This document shows, piece by piece, positions 61,803 to 64,000 of a DNA stretch of 64,000 nucleotides. Position 1 is the stretch's first letter, and each line of letters begins with the position of its first letter. The DNA is from Variovorax paradoxus B4. Its GTDB lineage: Bacteria; Pseudomonadota; Gammaproteobacteria; Burkholderiales; Burkholderiaceae_C. The notes under the pieces were generated by a model. It was given only the letters and a program-made list of their open reading frames with translations, did not search any database and had not been told where the DNA came from. The stretch covers positions 4,402,001 through 4,466,000 of the forward strand of contig NC_022247.1 of assembly GCF_000463015.1 (NCBI RefSeq). The letters are read 5' to 3'. The position numbers and the translations under genes were made by a program.

Positions 61803-62699
61803 CTAGCGCCTGACCTTCGCTTCGAGCAGGTCGCCCATGCCGATGCGCTTCGCGAAGTCGATCCGCACGCGCTCCGACACCTCGAGCACCTCCTTCGCGC
61901 CGTCACCCACGAAGTCGATCACCGAACGCATCGGCCGCATGCCGCCCGGCAGGCCCACGATGCGCACGATCTCGTCGGCCACGGCCTGCGGATCGGCATC
62001 GTGGGGCGTCAGCGCGAAAAGGCGCTCGCCGATCTGGTCCATCACGCCGTCGTAGCGGCTGTAGGCGGCCGCGGTGGCCGCGTCGGCCGGCTTGCCCGCG
62101 CTCGGGAAGTGGTCGGTGCCCTGGGTGAACGCGCCGGGCACGACGATCGAGGTCTCGATGCCGAAGCGCGCGATCTCGTAGGCCAGCGTCACGGCCAGCG
62201 AATCCATTGCCGCCTTGGCCGCGCCGTAGGGCCCAATGAACGGCGGGAAGCCGCCCCTGGTGGTGGTGCTGCCGATCCACAGCATCAGGCCGGACTCCTG
62301 CCTTCGAAGGTACGGCAGCACCGCGCGGTTCACGCGCTGCGCGCCAAGCACGTTGGTGTCGAACACTTTCGCGATCTCTTCGGGCGTGAAGGCTTCGGTC
62401 GGCCCGACCACCAAGTGGCCGGCGTTCTGCATCACCACGTCGATGTGGCCCTGCTCGCGAACGATGGTGGCCGCGGCGGCATCGGCCGACGCCTGCGAGA
62501 GCACGTCGAGTTCGAGCGGATGCAGCTGCAGGCCCTTGGCCGCCGCATGGCTGCGCATCTCGGCGGCGCGGCCACAGTTGCGGCCCGCGATGTCGCGCAT
62601 CGACGCGTAGACCACGTGGCCGGCTTCGGCCAGGGATCGGGCGCTGAGCTTGCCGATGCCGGTGCCCGCGCCGGTGACGAGGATGATCTGCTTTTGCAT
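61803..62699 (-). CDS. Short-chain dehydrogenase/reductase
   Basis: A 298-residue SDR: LVTGAGTGIGKLSARSLAEAG, QNAGHLVVGPTEAFTPEEI, and YGAAKAAMDSLAVTLAYEI with Tyr and Lys of the active site, preceded by Ser in WIGSTTTRGG. The long C-terminal part (after residue 190) is typical of classical SDRs acting on larger substrates. ATG 62699 starts the cofactor motif. It lies 32 bases after the next SDR on the same strand. Confidence 0.9.
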   Translation of the reverse strand: MQKQIILVTGAGTGIGKLSARSLAEAGHVVYASMRDIAGRNCGRAAEMRSHAAAKGLQLHPLELDVLSQASADAAAATIVREQGHIDVVMQNAGHLVVGPTEAFTPEEIAKVFDTNVLGAQRVNRAVLPYLRRQESGLMLWIGSTTTRGGFPPFIGPYGAAKAAMDSLAVTLAYEIARFGIETSIVVPGAFTQGTDHFPSAGKPADAATAAAYSRYDGVMDQIGERLFALTPHDADPQAVADEIVRIVGLPGGMRPMRSVIDFVGDGAKEVLEVSERVRIDFAKRIGMGDLLEAKVRR

Positions 62700-62731
62700 G
62701 GTGCTTGGCTCCGGAAGATGGATGAGCGGAC

Positions 62732-63475
62732 TCAGGCGAGGCCGCCGTTGGCGCGCAGGACCTGGCCATTGACCCAGCCCGCATCGGGGCCGGCCAGGAA
62801 GGCCACCACCGAGGCGATGTCCTCCGGCTGGCCGAGGCGCTGCAGCGGCGGCATCTTCGCGAAGGCCTGGACCTGCTCGTCGGTCTTGCCGTCGAGGAAG
62901 AGCGAGGTGGCAATGGGGCCGGGCGCCACGGCGTTCACCGTGATGTTGCGGCCGCGCAGCTCCTTGGCGAACACGTGCGTGAAGGCTTCGACCGCCGCCT
63001 TGGTGGCGTTGTAGATCGCGTAGCCGGGCAGGTTCAGCGCGAGCGTGGTGCTCGAGAAGTTGACGGTGCGGCCGCCCTCGTTGAGGCGCGTTGCGGCTTC
63101 GCGCAGCGTGTTGAAGGTGCCGCGCACGTTGATGTCGAAGGCCTGGCCGTAGAGCGCGTCGCTGTGATCGGCCAGCGGCACGGTCTTGAGCACGCCGGCG
63201 TTGTTGACCAGCACGTCGACCTTGCCCAGCTGCGCTTCGACGGTGTCGAACATGGCGCGCACTTCCTCGGCATTGGCCACGTCGGCCTTGACCGCGATGG
63301 CCTTGCCGCCGGCGGCCGTGAGTTCGGCGGCCAGCGCCTCGGCCTGTGCCGAGCCCGAGGCGTAGTTGATGGCAACGGCAAAACCGTCCCTGGCGAGGCG
63401 CTGCGCGACGGCGGCACCGATGCCGCGCGAGGCGCCGGTGACGATGGCGACCCGGGTGTTGCGGGAGGTGGTCAT
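62732..63475 (-). CDS. Short-chain dehydrogenase (FabG-like)
   Basis: A 247-residue classical SDR: RVAIVTGASRGIGAAVAQRLA, VDVLVNNAGVLKTV, NFSSTTLALNLPGYAIYNATK (Ser-Tyr-Lys) and NAVAPGPIATSLFLDGK. The substrate is unknown; similar proteins act as 3-oxoacyl reductases or quinone/aldehyde reductases. First gene of a two-SDR operon divergent from a LysR regulator, which probably controls it. Start 63475 (MTTSRN) fits; the frame is open to 63532. Confidence 0.9.
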   Translation of the reverse strand: MTTSRNTRVAIVTGASRGIGAAVAQRLARDGFAVAINYASGSAQAEALAAELTAAGGKAIAVKADVANAEEVRAMFDTVEAQLGKVDVLVNNAGVLKTVPLADHSDALYGQAFDINVRGTFNTLREAATRLNEGGRTVNFSSTTLALNLPGYAIYNATKAAVEAFTHVFAKELRGRNITVNAVAPGPIATSLFLDGKTDEQVQAFAKMPPLQRLGQPEDIASVVAFLAGPDAGWVNGQVLRANGGLA

Positions 63476-63603
63476 GGTGCGATTCCTTTGCAGTGGTTGG
63501 TAGGTGAGACGAATGATCGATCGTTCCATCAAAAAGATAATCCACCTTCAATCGCCAATACAATTCCATTTACTCAAACAATAGGCAACACAGACCCAGC
63601 CCC

Positions 63604-64000
63604 ATGGACCGCTTCCAGGAAATGCAGGCCTTCGTGCGCATCGCCGAACGGCAGAGCTTCACCCAGGCCTCCGAAGACCTGCAGATCCCGCGCGCCACCG
63701 TCACCACCTTGATCAAGCGCATGGAAGAGCGCATCGGCACGCGGCTGCTGGAGCGCACCACCCGCACCGTGCGCCTCACGCAGGACGGCGAGGCCTACTA
63801 CCGCCGCTGCGTGCGGCTGCTGGCCGACATGGAAGAGGCCGAGGGCGCGTTCCGCAACGAGGCACCCAAGGGCCTGCTGCGCGTGAACCTGCAGGGCACG
63901 CTGGCGCGGCATTTCGTGGTGCCGGCGCTGCCCGGCTTCCTGGCGCGCTATCCCGGGCTGGAGTTGCACATCGGCGAGGACGACCGGCTGGTCGACCTCG
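63604..64000 (+). CDS. LysR-family transcriptional regulator, cut by window end
   Basis: The first 132 residues of a LysR regulator: MQAFVRIAERQSFTQASEDL then IPRATVTTLIKRMEERIGTRL gives the winged helix-turn-helix, followed by RTVRLTQDGEAYYRRC and the start of the effector domain (LPGFLARYPGLELHIGEDDRL). Divergent from the two SDR genes with 128 bases between, the usual place for a LysR target site; that gap is AT-rich near 63525-63600. The rest of the gene is beyond base 64000. Confidence 0.92.
   Translation, partial: MDRFQEMQAFVRIAERQSFTQASEDLQIPRATVTTLIKRMEERIGTRLLERTTRTVRLTQDGEAYYRRCVRLLADMEEAEGAFRNEAPKGLLRVNLQGTLARHFVVPALPGFLARYPGLELHIGEDDRLVDL

Noticed and set aside
61803..63569. Apparent 588-codon fusion of two oxidoreductases
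   Set aside because: The upstream half is an off-frame reading of the FabG-like gene; each SDR has its own start and active site.

Overview
The window is high-GC, densely packed DNA with ordinary bacterial gene order. The gene families and their arrangement point to a betaproteobacterium of the Burkholderiales, most likely Comamonadaceae and close to Variovorax. Supporting features are urtABCDE, cyoABCD with RegB/RegA, slpA-ispH beside radC, serS beside tRNA-Ser, a TrpRS with an extra C-terminal domain, and many short overlaps between genes. The taxonomic call is inference from content only. No plasmid, phage, IS element or CRISPR array is visible, so this reads as chromosome with a few accessory patches.

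Layout. 1-4.7 kb: tail of an unknown gene, a two-gene PrsW-type membrane protease operon, a dead extensin-like fragment in a lower-GC patch with a small membrane protein, and a lipoprotein serine hydrolase. 4.7-8.4 kb: DUF938 methyltransferase, a Cache-sensor two-component system and a DedA-rhodanese fusion. 8.4-17.5 kb: an aldo/keto reductase and a coherent glycerophosphodiester / glycerol-1-phosphate cluster (G1P dehydrogenase, UgpB-A-E, GDPD, PhoD, divergent SorC-type regulator) with a visible promoter and operator but no UgpC ATPase. 17.5-24.7 kb: an MFS exporter and the complete urtABCDE urea transporter. 24.9-31 kb: DHA2 exporter with NTF2-like protein and AraC regulator, a PHB-depolymerase-like esterase, PPK2 and a ZntB/CorA channel.

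31-38 kb: PHP phosphoesterase, EamA exporter, YciO, site-2 protease, trpS, then a LuxR-type response regulator facing a histidine kinase across two copies of a dispersed repeat. 38-44 kb: tRNA-Ser(CGA), serS, PhnB-like protein, PLP dehydratase, ispH, slpA-type PPIase, radC and a frameshifted smr gene. 44-53.6 kb: FAD reductase, truncated hemoglobin, fabV, a polar amino-acid ABC operon ending in a 2-oxoglutarate-type oxygenase, a HAD phosphatase and an MHS transporter.

53.8-61.3 kb: a tightly coupled respiratory operon, cyoABCD-surf1-regB-regA, followed by a hemolysin III protein; quinol oxidase and redox sensor appear to be co-expressed. 61.5-64 kb: slyX, two SDR oxidoreductases and a divergent LysR regulator cut by the window edge.

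The best candidate for something under-described is the ATPase-less Ugp cluster with a glycerol-1-phosphate dehydrogenase. The cyo-surf1-regBA arrangement, the smr frameshift and the dispersed palindromic repeat also merit checking.
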